This document shows, piece after piece, positions 1 through 6,853 of a stretch of DNA of 23,335 nucleotides. A model generated the notes under the pieces. That model saw nothing but the letters and a program-made list of their open reading frames with translations, made no database searches and had not been told where the DNA came from. The stretch spans positions 1 to 23,335 of IMG/VR virus record IMGVR_UViG_3300006332_000018, one strand, 5' to 3'. This DNA is from a virus. Made by a program: the position numbers and the translations under genes. Position 1 is the first letter of the stretch; the number at the start of each line of letters is the position of its first letter.

Positions 1-1
1 A

Positions 2-301
2 TTTGAAATTTGGGCATCTAGTATTCAAGCATATAACGAGAACTTTACATCTGCTGCTGGTCTTGGTGATCAGGATGATAGTAGTGGTTACTTTGCTGAT
101 ATGAGTGTTCACCAGTTAGCACGTGATGTTAAAGATGGTGAGAAGCCTAAGGTACTTAAGTCTTATAGGTTCTATAACGTCTTCCCAAGTAACATCGCTG
201 CAATTGATCTAGATTTCGGTAACAATGATGCGATTGAAGAATTCACAGTTGAACTACAGACACAATACTGGACTCCGCTGGCACCCTCTTCTAATAACTG
301 A
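2..301 (+). CDS. gp19: Tail tube protein gp19, 3' part only
   Basis: The frame is open from the window edge to the TGA at 299-301, so this is the C-terminal 99 residues of a longer gene. In T4-like phages gp19 polymerises into the inner tube of the contractile tail. The visible part contains the beta-strand pattern expected of a tube protein (SYRFYNVFPSNIAAIDLDF, then EEFTVELQTQYW), and the position directly upstream of the portal gene matches the 18-19-20 order of T4-like genomes. The stop codon overlaps a late promoter for the next gene. The internal ATG at 101 is not a start, because coding-like sequence continues upstream of it. The identity rests on the fold pattern plus synteny. Confidence 0.88.
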   Translation, partial: FEIWASSIQAYNENFTSAAGLGDQDDSSGYFADMSVHQLARDVKDGEKPKVLKSYRFYNVFPSNIAAIDLDFGNNDAIEEFTVELQTQYWTPLAPSSNN

Positions 302-307
302 TAAATA
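300..307 (+). promoter_or_regulatory. T4-type late promoter for gp20
   Basis: GATAAATA matches the T4 late -10 element (TATAAATA) at seven of eight positions. It overlaps the gp19 stop codon and lies 28 bases before the gp20 start. The gp55 sigma factor encoded at 10395 would be expected to read it. Confidence 0.6.
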
Positions 308-335
308 GATCAGGACCAATTTAATCTAGAATATA

Positions 336-1949
336 ATGGCAAATCAGCTCTTCGGATATAGTCTTGAAAGAGCGAAGAAGGTCCCCAAGGGGCCTTCTTT
401 TGTTCAAAAAGATAATATGGATGGTTCGCAACCCATAGTGGGTGGCGGATACTATGGTTATTCTGTTGATTTTGACGGATCTATCCGCAATGATTATGAA
501 CTCATCACTCGTTATAGAGAGATGGTAATGAATCCTGAGTGTGATAGTGCAGTTGATGATATTGTTAATGAAACAATTTGTGGAAACTTTGATGATGTAC
601 CAGTTGAGTTGGAACTTTCCAACCTGAAGGTGTCGGATAAAATTAAAAAATTAATGAGGGAGGAGTTTGATGAAATTCTCCGTCTTCTTGATTTTGAAAA
701 TCGTGCGTATGAAATCTTCCGTAGATGGTATGTGGATGGAAGACTTTTTTATCACAAAGTAATTGACCCCAAAAAACCTAAAGAAGGTCTTCTTGAACTT
801 CGCTACATCGATCCTCGTAAGATTCGCAAGGTAACTGAGTATGAGAATAAGCGTCCAGAGCAATTGCGTGGTGTAGATCTTAATACTCAACTAACACAAA
901 AATCAGCAGAGTACTTCTTGTATAACCCTAAAGGTTTGAAGAACTCTACGAATCAGGGTATGAAAATTACTGTTGATTCTATTACATATTGTCATTCAGG
1001 TATTCAAGATCTGAATAAGAATATGACGTTGAGTCATTTACATAAAGCAATTAAAGCAGTTAACCAACTGCGAATGATTGAAGACTCTCTTGTTATCTAC
1101 CGTTTATCAAGAGCACCAGAAAGAAGAATTTTCTATATTGATGTAGGTAATCTACCTAAGAATAAAGCGGAGCAATATCTCCGTGAAGTGATGAGTCGTT
1201 ATAGAAATAAGATGGTCTATGACGCAAACACTGGTGAGATAAAGGATGACAAGAAGTTCATGTCTATGCTTGAGGACTTCTGGTTACCACGTAGAGAAGG
1301 TGGTAGAGGTACAGAAATTTCTACACTTCCAGGTGGACAAAACCTTGGAGAACTTGAGGATGTAAAGTATTTCCAGAAGAAATTATACAAAGCACTTAAC
1401 GTACCTGGTTCACGTTTAGAAACAGAAACGACTTTTAATGTTGGTCGTGCTGCAGAAATTACTCGTGATGAAGTTAAGTTCCAGAAATTTATCGCACGTC
1501 TCCGTAAGAGATTTGGTGAATTGTTCATGGATCTTTTGAAAGCTCAAGTAGTTCTTAAGGGTATTATAACTCTTGAAGAATGGGATGAGATGAAGACCCA
1601 TATTCAATTCGATTATGTTGCTGACAATTACTTTACTGAATTGAAAGAAATTGAAATTCGCAACGAGCGTATGAATCAAGTTAATGTTATGGATCCTTAT
1701 GTTGGTAAATATTTCTCTGTTGAATACATGCGTCGTCAAGTTCTGAAGCAGACTGACCAAGAAATCATTGAAATTGATGAGCAGATAGAAGAGGAAACTG
1801 AAGCAGGAATCATACAAAGCCCTGAAGAATTGGCAGCAATGGAAGCGGGAATTGATCCTGCTGCTGTTGGTGGGGGTGTCCCTGCAACAGAGGTAGCACC
1901 TAATCAATCCACAATTGATCCTGCGGATCAAAAGCGGGGAGAATTCTAA
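336..1949 (+). CDS. gp20: Portal vertex protein gp20
   Basis: This 537-residue protein corresponds in length and position to T4 gp20 (524 residues), the dodecameric portal at the head vertex. The portal initiates prohead assembly, is the DNA entry channel during packaging, and connects head to neck. Recognisable cyanomyovirus features are the start MANQLFGYSLERAKK, the YREMVMNPECDSAVDDIVNE segment near residue 60, and a long central region ending in the VPGSRLETE stretch. The C-terminus is an acidic, Pro/Ala/Gly-rich tail. The next gene follows after 33 bases. A terminator-like hairpin lies inside the first codons and is listed separately. Confidence is high; gp20 is a standard cyanomyovirus marker gene. 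Confidence 0.97.
   Translation: MANQLFGYSLERAKKVPKGPSFVQKDNMDGSQPIVGGGYYGYSVDFDGSIRNDYELITRYREMVMNPECDSAVDDIVNETICGNFDDVPVELELSNLKVSDKIKKLMREEFDEILRLLDFENRAYEIFRRWYVDGRLFYHKVIDPKKPKEGLLELRYIDPRKIRKVTEYENKRPEQLRGVDLNTQLTQKSAEYFLYNPKGLKNSTNQGMKITVDSITYCHSGIQDLNKNMTLSHLHKAIKAVNQLRMIEDSLVIYRLSRAPERRIFYIDVGNLPKNKAEQYLREVMSRYRNKMVYDANTGEIKDDKKFMSMLEDFWLPRREGGRGTEISTLPGGQNLGELEDVKYFQKKLYKALNVPGSRLETETTFNVGRAAEITRDEVKFQKFIARLRKRFGELFMDLLKAQVVLKGIITLEEWDEMKTHIQFDYVADNYFTELKEIEIRNERMNQVNVMDPYVGKYFSVEYMRRQVLKQTDQEIIEIDEQIEEETEAGIIQSPEELAAMEAGIDPAAVGGGVPATEVAPNQSTIDPADQKRGEF
375..401 (+). other. Terminator-like hairpin inside the gp20 5' end
   Basis: AAGAAGG (375-381) pairs with CCTTCTT (393-399). CCC (383-385) stacks on GGG (390-392), with T382 bulged and a CAAG loop, and the hairpin is followed by TTG. 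It lies 40 bases inside the gp20 reading frame. It may be a chance result of the codons for KKVPKGP or a true attenuating structure; sequence alone does not decide. Confidence 0.35.
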
Positions 1950-1953
1950 ACTT

Positions 1954-1961
1954 ACTAAATA
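1954..1961 (+). promoter_or_regulatory. Weak late-promoter-like element before the gp67-like gene
   Basis: ACTAAATA differs from the T4 late consensus at the first and third positions and sits 21 bases before the next start codon, between gp20 and the core protein gene. The departure from consensus makes this tentative. Confidence 0.3.
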
Positions 1962-1982
1962 ATACTACAGTGGGAACATATT

Positions 1983-2345
1983 ATGCCTAGTGATATTGCT
2001 AAACAAATCGTCCAACAAGTTTTTGGCGATGATAAAGCAGCCGCAGTTGATTCAATTAATGATGCTTTGGGTGCTTCTACATATGATGCTATTCAAGCAA
2101 GAAAAGTTGAATTTGCAAAAGCGATGGGTTTTGAGTTAGATGATACTGCTCAAGATTCTGCTGATGAGATAGAGAAATCTATTGATGGAGTTGGTGATGC
2201 TGAAGTGACGGATGTTGATACCTCTGGTGTCAGACTTCCTTCAGATCCAGATCCAAATGAAGTAGAACAACCTACTGCTGAAACAGAAACACCCACAGAG
2301 GAACCTGAAACCATAGAGGAACCAAAAGATGAGACTGATAGCTGA
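1983..2345 (+). CDS. Acidic prohead core protein, gp67-like by position
   Basis: This 120-residue, strongly acidic protein is encoded between portal gp20 and protease gp21, where T4 carries the small prohead core genes 67 and 68. The N-terminal half looks helical (DIAKQIVQQVFGDDKAAAVDSIND); the C-terminal half is a low-complexity run of Glu, Asp, Thr and Pro. Such proteins fill the prohead core and are processed by the gp21 protease. The last 17 bases overlap the start of gp21, suggesting coupled translation. Primary sequence similarity to T4 gp67 is not obvious to me, so the assignment is by location, size and composition. Confidence 0.6.
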   Translation: MPSDIAKQIVQQVFGDDKAAAVDSINDALGASTYDAIQARKVEFAKAMGFELDDTAQDSADEIEKSIDGVGDAEVTDVDTSGVRLPSDPDPNEVEQPTAETETPTEEPETIEEPKDETDS

Positions 2346-2973
2346 AGAACTTACAGACGTTAAATTTTTAACGGAAGAAAAGGAAGGCAAGAAAAATTAC
2401 TTCATTGAAGGTATCTTTTTGCAAGCGGAATTAAAAAACCGTAATGGCAGAATGTACCCTCAGAAAACATTAGCACGTGAAGTTGCTAAATATGATGAGT
2501 CTTATATTAAATCTGGTCGTGCTCTTGGTGAATTAGGTCACCCTGACGGACCTTCTATTAATTTAGATAGGGTTTCACATAAGATCGAATCTTTGAAAGA
2601 AGATGGAAATAACTTCATCGGTAGAGCAAAGATACTTGATACACCAAACGGAAAAATTGCAAAGTCTTTACTCGATGAGGGTGTAAGACTTGGAGTTTCT
2701 TCCAGAGGTATGGGATCTATCCGTAAGGAAGATAACTGCAACGTTGTTATGGACGACTTCATGTTAGCAACTGCTGCTGATATAGTCGCTGATCCTTCTG
2801 CACCTGATGCATTTGTTAATGGCATCATGGAAGGTAAGGAGTGGGTTTGGAACAATGGCATACTTCAAGAGTCTGCTGTTGCTGAAATCAAACAAGAAAT
2901 TGATGAAGCAACTCTCATTAATCTGCAGGAGCGTAAAGTCTCCGCATTTGCAGCATTTTTAAAGAGTTTGTGA
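2329..2973 (+). CDS. gp21: Prohead core scaffold protease gp21
   Basis: A 214-residue serine protease of the T4 gp21 family (peptidase S77), which cleaves scaffold, core proteins and the capsid N-terminus during prohead maturation. The two catalytic neighbourhoods are visible: His71 in GELGHPDGP and the serine pair at 124-125 in GVSSRGMGS. The preceding GIFLQAELKNRNGRMYP segment is typical of the family. The ATG at 2329 overlaps the upstream core gene by 17 bases and gives the expected N-terminus. The gene is followed by a perfect late promoter. The length matches T4 gp21 (212 residues). Confidence 0.95.
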   Translation: MRLIAEELTDVKFLTEEKEGKKNYFIEGIFLQAELKNRNGRMYPQKTLAREVAKYDESYIKSGRALGELGHPDGPSINLDRVSHKIESLKEDGNNFIGRAKILDTPNGKIAKSLLDEGVRLGVSSRGMGSIRKEDNCNVVMDDFMLATAADIVADPSAPDAFVNGIMEGKEWVWNNGILQESAVAEIKQEIDEATLINLQERKVSAFAAFLKSL

Positions 2974-2975
2974 TT

Positions 2976-2983
2976 TATAAATA
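2976..2983 (+). promoter_or_regulatory. T4-type late promoter for gp22-gp23
   Basis: TATAAATA is a perfect match to the T4 late -10 consensus. It starts three bases after the gp21 stop codon and 46 bases before the gp22 ATG. It probably drives the abundant scaffold and capsid transcripts. Confidence 0.75.
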
Positions 2984-3021
2984 AATAAAGATAACGCTAA
3001 AGCATACACGGAGTTCAAACA

Positions 3022-4074
3022 ATGGCTGAGACCTCACTCGATAAAGAGTTAGATAACATGGAAGAAGTGACCGAAGGATCTAACGCAGTTACTAAAAACG
3101 CCAAACCTGCTGAAAAGATTGATACATCTAAATCAACCGATTCATTAGGTGGAAGTGGTAAGAAAGTAATTAACGTCACCACGGATTCCTTGGAAGGTGC
3201 CGCTGGCACAAAGAACGCAGGAAAATCTGCTGCTAACTCAGTTAGCGTAGAAGGTTCTAAATCCTTGGCAACCAAACCTAGTGCAGCATCATCAAAACAG
3301 GAGGACGTAGAAGATGACAGCGAAAAGGAAGTCATCGCTGAAACCGACCTCGACTTTACTGAAGATGTTGACGCTCTTGTCGCAGGTGAAGACCTATCAG
3401 AAGAGTTCCGACTAAAAGCAGCAACTATCTTTGAAGCAGCTGTAACAAGCCGTGTTAACAAAGAAGCAGCAGCGTTACAAGAGGCAATGGAATCTGCCTT
3501 AACTGAAGAAGTTGAAAAGATCCAAACAGAATTGGCCGAGAAGGTAGACGATTATCTCTCTTATGCCGCCGATCAATGGATGAAGGAAAATTCCCTTCAG
3601 ATCGAGCACGGCATTAAGACTGAGATGGCAGAATCGTTCTTCTCTGGTCTAAAAGGTCTCTTCTTAGAGCACAATTTTACAGTGCCTGAGGAGAAATTCA
3701 ACCTGCTTGATGGTATGGCAGGTGAGTTAGATGATATGGAAGCTAAACTCAACGAGCAAATCGATTCTAATGTATCTTTAAATAAGAGGATTGGAGAGTT
3801 TGTTAAAATGGAAATTGTGAACGAATGTGCAGTGGGACTCGCTGAGACCCAAAAAGAGAAGCTTGCTTCTCTCGCAGAGGGTGTTGAGTTTGAAACTGAA
3901 GATGATTTTAGAAATAAAGTCAATACGATCAAGGAATCATATTTCACTAGGAAGGCTGAAGTTACTGAAACAGCAACTGAACCCACCGAAGAAAGTTCTG
4001 AACCCCTTGTCGAAAGTACAACTAGCGGTACTATGTCTAAGTACGTAGATGCAATCGCTCGTTGGTCCAAATAA
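3022..4074 (+). CDS. gp22: Prohead scaffolding protein gp22
   Basis: This 350-residue, highly charged, mostly helical protein lies between protease gp21 and capsid gp23, the T4 position of gp22. Scaffold proteins of this type form the inner core on which the capsid assembles and are then degraded by gp21. The first 110 residues are Ser/Lys/Glu-rich and look disordered. Residues 110-310 contain long stretches without Pro or Gly that are consistent with coiled coil (for example around AALQEAMESALTEEVEKIQT). The C-terminus has a Thr/Glu/Pro linker and a short terminal helix (KYVDAIARWSK), as in cyanophage gp22 proteins. It is longer than T4 gp22 (269 residues), mainly because of the N-terminal acidic region. 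Confidence 0.9.
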   Translation: MAETSLDKELDNMEEVTEGSNAVTKNAKPAEKIDTSKSTDSLGGSGKKVINVTTDSLEGAAGTKNAGKSAANSVSVEGSKSLATKPSAASSKQEDVEDDSEKEVIAETDLDFTEDVDALVAGEDLSEEFRLKAATIFEAAVTSRVNKEAAALQEAMESALTEEVEKIQTELAEKVDDYLSYAADQWMKENSLQIEHGIKTEMAESFFSGLKGLFLEHNFTVPEEKFNLLDGMAGELDDMEAKLNEQIDSNVSLNKRIGEFVKMEIVNECAVGLAETQKEKLASLAEGVEFETEDDFRNKVNTIKESYFTRKAEVTETATEPTEESSEPLVESTTSGTMSKYVDAIARWSK

Positions 4075-4105
4075 TTAATAATCAAAACTACTTTTACAGA
4101 GACAA

Positions 4106-5494
4106 ATGTCTATTAAACAACTCCAAGAAAAGTGGGCACCCGTTCTGAATCACGAAGCTCTTCCAGAGATTGACGATTCACATAAGCGTGGCGTAGTCGC
4201 ACAACTTCTTGAGAACCAAGAAAAAGCACAGATCGAAGAAGGACAAGTCCTTAATGAGACTCTGCAAACAACAGGTTATACCAATGCAAACACAGCTACT
4301 GGCGGTGTTGCAGGTTTTGACCCAGTATTGATCAGTCTAATTAGACGTTCAATGCCACAACTAATTGCATATGATATCGCTGGCGTTCAGCCAATGACTG
4401 GTCCTACTGGACTTATCTTTGCGATGAGAACTAACTACGGTTCAGAGCGTAGACCTGCGAACAGTGACTTCAGAGAAGCAATGTTCAACGAGCCTAACGC
4501 TGGTTTCTCTGGTGGAAAGGGCACAGGATTATCAAACTACGATCCTACTGCTTCTTCTTCTGGTGTTAACGACGCTGAAGGTGCTAACCCTGGACTTCTT
4601 AATGATTCCCCTGCTGGAACATATGAAGCAACTGGTGATGCTACTGGTATGACAACCGCTACGGTTGAAGCACTAGATGATTCATCAGCGAACAACGAAT
4701 TCCGTGAAATGGGATTCGCCATCGAGAAGGTAACTGTAACAGCCAGAGCACGTGCTCTAAAAGCTGAGTACAGCATTGAGCTTGCTCAGGACTTGAAAGC
4801 AATTCATGGTCTTGATGCCGAGCAAGAGCTAAGCAACATTCTCTCAACAGAGATCCTTGCTGAAATCAACAGAGAAGTTGTTAGAACTATCTACACAAAC
4901 GCTGTTGCTGGTGCTCAAAACAATACTGCTACTGCTGGTATCTTTGACCTTGACGTTGACTCAAATGGTAGATGGTCAGTTGAGAAATTCAAGGGACTTC
5001 TTTTCCAAATCGAAAGAGATGCTAACGCTATCGGTCAGCAAACTCGTCGCGGGAAGGGTAACATTTTGATCTGCTCTGCAGACGTTGCTTCTGCTCTAGG
5101 TATGGCTGGCGTTCTTGACTACGCTCCTGCTCTTAATGGTAACAACGGATTGACTGGTGTAGATGATACATCTTCAACTCTAGTTGGTACTCTTAACGGT
5201 AAGATCAAGGTCTACGTTGATCCTTATTCTGCTAACGTTGCTGATAAGCACTTCTATGTTGCTGGCTACAAAGGAACTTCTCCTTATGACGCTGGATTAT
5301 TCTATTGCCCTTATGTACCTCTACAGCAGGTCAGAGCAATAAATCCTGACACCTTCCAACCAAAAATTGGATTTAAGACTCGTTACGGTATGGTTTCAAA
5401 CCCATTCTCAGGTGGTCTTACCCAAGGTTCTGGTGCTCTTACAGCGAATGCTAACAAGTACTACAGACGTACACAAGTTGCTAACATCATGTAA
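4106..5494 (+). CDS. gp23: Major capsid protein gp23
   Basis: A 462-residue HK97-fold capsid subunit that builds the hexamers of the head shell. The N-terminal 60-odd residues (MSIKQLQEKWAPVLNH and following) correspond to the propeptide removed by gp21. Characteristic gp23 segments are LIRRSMPQLIAYDIAGVQPM near residue 77, the IEKVTVTARARALKAEYSIE strand near 206, QDLKAIHGLDAEQEL near 226, and a C-terminal block containing GLFYCPYVPLQ. Asn codons in this gene are mostly AAC by my hand count (roughly three AAC to one AAT), which is notable in such A+T-rich DNA and next to a GUU-anticodon tRNA. A strong terminator follows. Confidence 0.98.
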   Translation: MSIKQLQEKWAPVLNHEALPEIDDSHKRGVVAQLLENQEKAQIEEGQVLNETLQTTGYTNANTATGGVAGFDPVLISLIRRSMPQLIAYDIAGVQPMTGPTGLIFAMRTNYGSERRPANSDFREAMFNEPNAGFSGGKGTGLSNYDPTASSSGVNDAEGANPGLLNDSPAGTYEATGDATGMTTATVEALDDSSANNEFREMGFAIEKVTVTARARALKAEYSIELAQDLKAIHGLDAEQELSNILSTEILAEINREVVRTIYTNAVAGAQNNTATAGIFDLDVDSNGRWSVEKFKGLLFQIERDANAIGQQTRRGKGNILICSADVASALGMAGVLDYAPALNGNNGLTGVDDTSSTLVGTLNGKIKVYVDPYSANVADKHFYVAGYKGTSPYDAGLFYCPYVPLQQVRAINPDTFQPKIGFKTRYGMVSNPFSGGLTQGSGALTANANKYYRRTQVANIM

Positions 5495-5518
5495 TTTGGT
5501 GTTATTAACACATAACTT

Positions 5519-5546
5519 TAAAGAGACCCTAAGGGGTCTCTTTTTT
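5519..5546 (+). terminator. Intrinsic terminator after gp23
   Basis: GAGACCC (5523-5529) pairs perfectly with GGGTCTC (5534-5540) around a four-base loop. Flanking A residues pair with the following run of six T (5541-5546). It ends the head-gene transcript two bases before the next late promoter. Confidence 0.9.
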
Positions 5547-5547
5547 G

Positions 5548-5555
5548 TATAAATA
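5548..5555 (+). promoter_or_regulatory. T4-type late promoter for the synthetase-like gene and tRNA
   Basis: TATAAATA, a perfect late -10 match, begins two bases after the gp23 terminator and 28 bases before the ATG at 5576. It implies late expression of the synthetase-like gene and of the tRNA directly behind it. Confidence 0.7.
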
Positions 5556-5575
5556 TCTCAGTTTGACCAATAATA

Positions 5576-6373
5576 ATGACAAGTCTAATTGACCCAAGAA
5601 AATACTCCGATGCAGTTGACCTATTAAGGTCATTTTTTTTGTCGAAAAACTTTCTAGAAGTACACACCCAGAACCGTTTAAGTATCCTTGCTGCTTGTGA
5701 AGATCCAGAAACAGTAGCAACCTATAACTACGGTGGTAATATATGGCCACTACCACAGACAGGACAGATGTGGCTAGAACATGAATTACTTTCCAACCCC
5801 AAAGAAGAGGGGTTTTTCTGTGTCTCAACATCATACAGAGCAGAACCTAATCCTGTACCTGGTAGACATGAAACTATCTTCCCTATGTTTGAATTTGAAA
5901 TGAAGGGAGGTGTAGAAGAACTTAAATTAATGGAGATAGAATTATGTGAATGGTTAGGTCTACCATTAGACAAAGGAAATATACAGACCTATGATGATTG
6001 GACTAATCAATTTAACACTAAAGAATTAGACCATGATCATGAAGAGAAAATTCAACGTGGTATGATTACTGACTTCCCTGAGTGGACATCACCTTTCTGG
6101 AACATGGCACGTAATGAAGATGGTACCAGTAAGAAGATTGATGTTATATTAAATGGTATGGAAACTATCGGTAGTGCAGAACGTAGTACTGATAAGGAAC
6201 AGATGCGTGATACATTCTATACTATCTCTGATGGTCAGTATGCTCAATTGATTATTGATTTGTTTGGTAGAAGTAGGGTAGAAGCAGAACTTGAAAAGTT
6301 CTTATCATTTGACTTCTTCCCTAGATCTGGTGGAGGCATCGGAATGACTCGTATAATATCAGCCCTTGAATAG
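5576..6373 (+). CDS. Class II aminoacyl-tRNA-synthetase-like catalytic domain (AsnRS/AsnA-like)
   Basis: This 265-residue protein shows the class II synthetase core. A motif-1-like segment is at 20-33 (FFLSKNFLEVHTQN). Motif 2 at 86-108 has the SYRAEPN start, a GRHE loop and a FEFE end. Motif 3 at 252-260 reads GGGIGMTRI with the invariant ATP-binding Arg259. A conserved substrate-pocket region (NGMETIGSAERSTD, 193-206) recalls Asp/Asn/Lys enzymes, while the GGGIG form of motif 3 recalls asparagine synthetase AsnA. There is no room for an OB-fold anticodon-binding domain. It could charge a tRNA, make asparagine like AsnA and archaeal AsnRS-related enzymes, or modify another substrate like EpmA. 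The tRNA seven bases downstream, with a GUU (Asn) anticodon, favours a link to asparagine. No clear Shine-Dalgarno site is visible. The fold is clear; the substrate is inferred. Confidence 0.8.
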   Translation: MTSLIDPRKYSDAVDLLRSFFLSKNFLEVHTQNRLSILAACEDPETVATYNYGGNIWPLPQTGQMWLEHELLSNPKEEGFFCVSTSYRAEPNPVPGRHETIFPMFEFEMKGGVEELKLMEIELCEWLGLPLDKGNIQTYDDWTNQFNTKELDHDHEEKIQRGMITDFPEWTSPFWNMARNEDGTSKKIDVILNGMETIGSAERSTDKEQMRDTFYTISDGQYAQLIIDLFGRSRVEAELEKFLSFDFFPRSGGGIGMTRIISALE

Positions 6374-6380
6374 GGCTCTT

Positions 6381-6465
6381 TGTGAGGTGGCGAAACGGTA
6401 AACGCTCTAGTCTGTTTAACTAGTGTCTCTGGCGGGACTTGTAGGTTCGACTCCTACCCTCACAG
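6381..6465 (+). tRNA. Type II tRNA with anticodon GUU (Asn codons), Leu-like body
   Basis: A complete cloverleaf. The acceptor stem pairs 6381-6387 with 6458-6464 (seven Watson-Crick pairs), with discriminator G6465. The D stem is GCG/CGC (6390-6392/6403-6405) with a GG-containing loop. The anticodon stem is CTAGT/ACTAG (6407-6411/6419-6423) with loop CTGTTTA, giving GUU at 6414-6416. The T stem is GTAGG/CCTAC with loop TTCGACT. The variable region is 17 bases (6424-6440) and forms a five-pair arm with a TGGC loop, as in Leu/Ser/Tyr tRNAs. The TGGCG start of the D region resembles bacterial tRNA-Leu, whereas U1-A72, G73 and GUU are Asn-like. Position 37 is U, where a purine is expected. CCA is not encoded. 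The decoding identity (Asn) is read from the anticodon only. Confidence 0.88.
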
Positions 6466-6519
6466 TTTAAAAAAAATATTTAGGTATATATTAGTAGGCA
6501 TTTATTTTTGTTAAATGTA

Positions 6520-6577
6520 TCAGGGAATACAGACACAATTTGCATAAATAATATCAGTCAGGGAAACCTACACACAA
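6520..6577 (+). repeat. Imperfect direct repeat flanking a late promoter
   Basis: A 19-base unit at 6520-6538 starting TCAGGGAA and ending ACACAA recurs as a 20-base unit at 6558-6577 with the same start and end and a divergent middle. The two copies bracket the late-promoter element at 6543-6550. This could be a protein-binding site or a small duplication. Confidence 0.35.
6543..6550 (+). promoter_or_regulatory. Late promoter for the 50-residue gene
   Basis: CATAAATA, one base from the T4 late consensus, lies 91 bases before the ATG at 6641. The context (TTTGCATAAATAATAT) closely resembles the element at 6846 (GTGCATAAATATTAT). Confidence 0.5.
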
Positions 6578-6640
6578 GAGGAACAACCAGATGCACTGAA
6601 ACCTTCTCTATATCATATGTAAAGTTAAAGGAGAATAAGT

Positions 6641-6793
6641 ATGCATAACATCGTTTCGCAAAATAGTTTGGCAGAATGGAATCACCATACGTCCGAACAG
6701 GATAAAATATTAGATGATTACTATGAATGTCTAATTGAATGCGAGACAGATCAGCCCAGTTGTAAACGAATCTGTAAAGAGATTCTGGTTTAA
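6641..6793 (+). CDS. Small protein with two CX3C motifs
   Basis: A 50-residue gene not recognised by function. It has the best ribosome-binding site in this part of the window (AAAGGAG at 6627-6633, seven bases before the ATG) and is followed by a strong terminator, so it is probably real. The sequence begins MHNIVSQNSLAEWN and ends in a helical segment with Cys30, Cys34, Cys41 and Cys45, spaced CX3C-X6-CX3C. This spacing could bind a metal ion or form two disulfides across a helical hairpin. It is transcribed from its own late promoter and terminator, between the tRNA and the tail gene. Similar short proteins occur in cyanomyovirus genomes to my recollection, but no role is known to me. Confidence 0.72.
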   Translation: MHNIVSQNSLAEWNHHTSEQDKILDDYYECLIECETDQPSCKRICKEILV

Positions 6794-6812
6794 AGAACAC
6801 AAAAAGGAATAT

Positions 6813-6837
6813 AAAGGACTCTTCGGAGTCCTTTTTT
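6813..6837 (+). terminator. Intrinsic terminator with UUCG tetraloop
   Basis: AAAGGACTC (6813-6821) pairs perfectly with GAGTCCTTT (6826-6834) around a TTCG tetraloop and continues into a T-rich tail. It ends the transcript of the 50-residue gene and lies just upstream of the next late promoter. Confidence 0.9.
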
Positions 6838-6845
6838 ATTGGGTG

Positions 6846-6853
6846 CATAAATA
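6846..6853 (+). promoter_or_regulatory. T4-type late promoter for the gp3-like gene
   Basis: CATAAATA, one base from consensus, sits between the UUCG terminator and the ATG at 6876 (22 bases downstream). Confidence 0.6.

Noticed and set aside
1416-1931. 171-residue frame on the minus strand
   Set aside because: Antisense of the conserved gp20 gene; Cys/Phe/Asn-rich composition without domain pattern.
3015-4085. Two long minus-strand frames opposite gp22
   Set aside because: Ser/Leu-rich shadows caused by Glu/Ala/Lys-rich codons in the scaffold gene.
6361-6377. Five-pair hairpin AGCCC/GGGCT over the synthetase-like gene stop codon
   Set aside because: Short, seven-base loop and only a brief T tract before the tRNA; a terminator here would cut off the tRNA. 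It may help tRNA processing, but there is no evidence.
6591-6599. Three-codon frame ATG-CAC-TGA after an AGAGGAAC sequence
   Set aside because: Too short to interpret as a leader peptide, with no regulated hairpin pair visible behind it.
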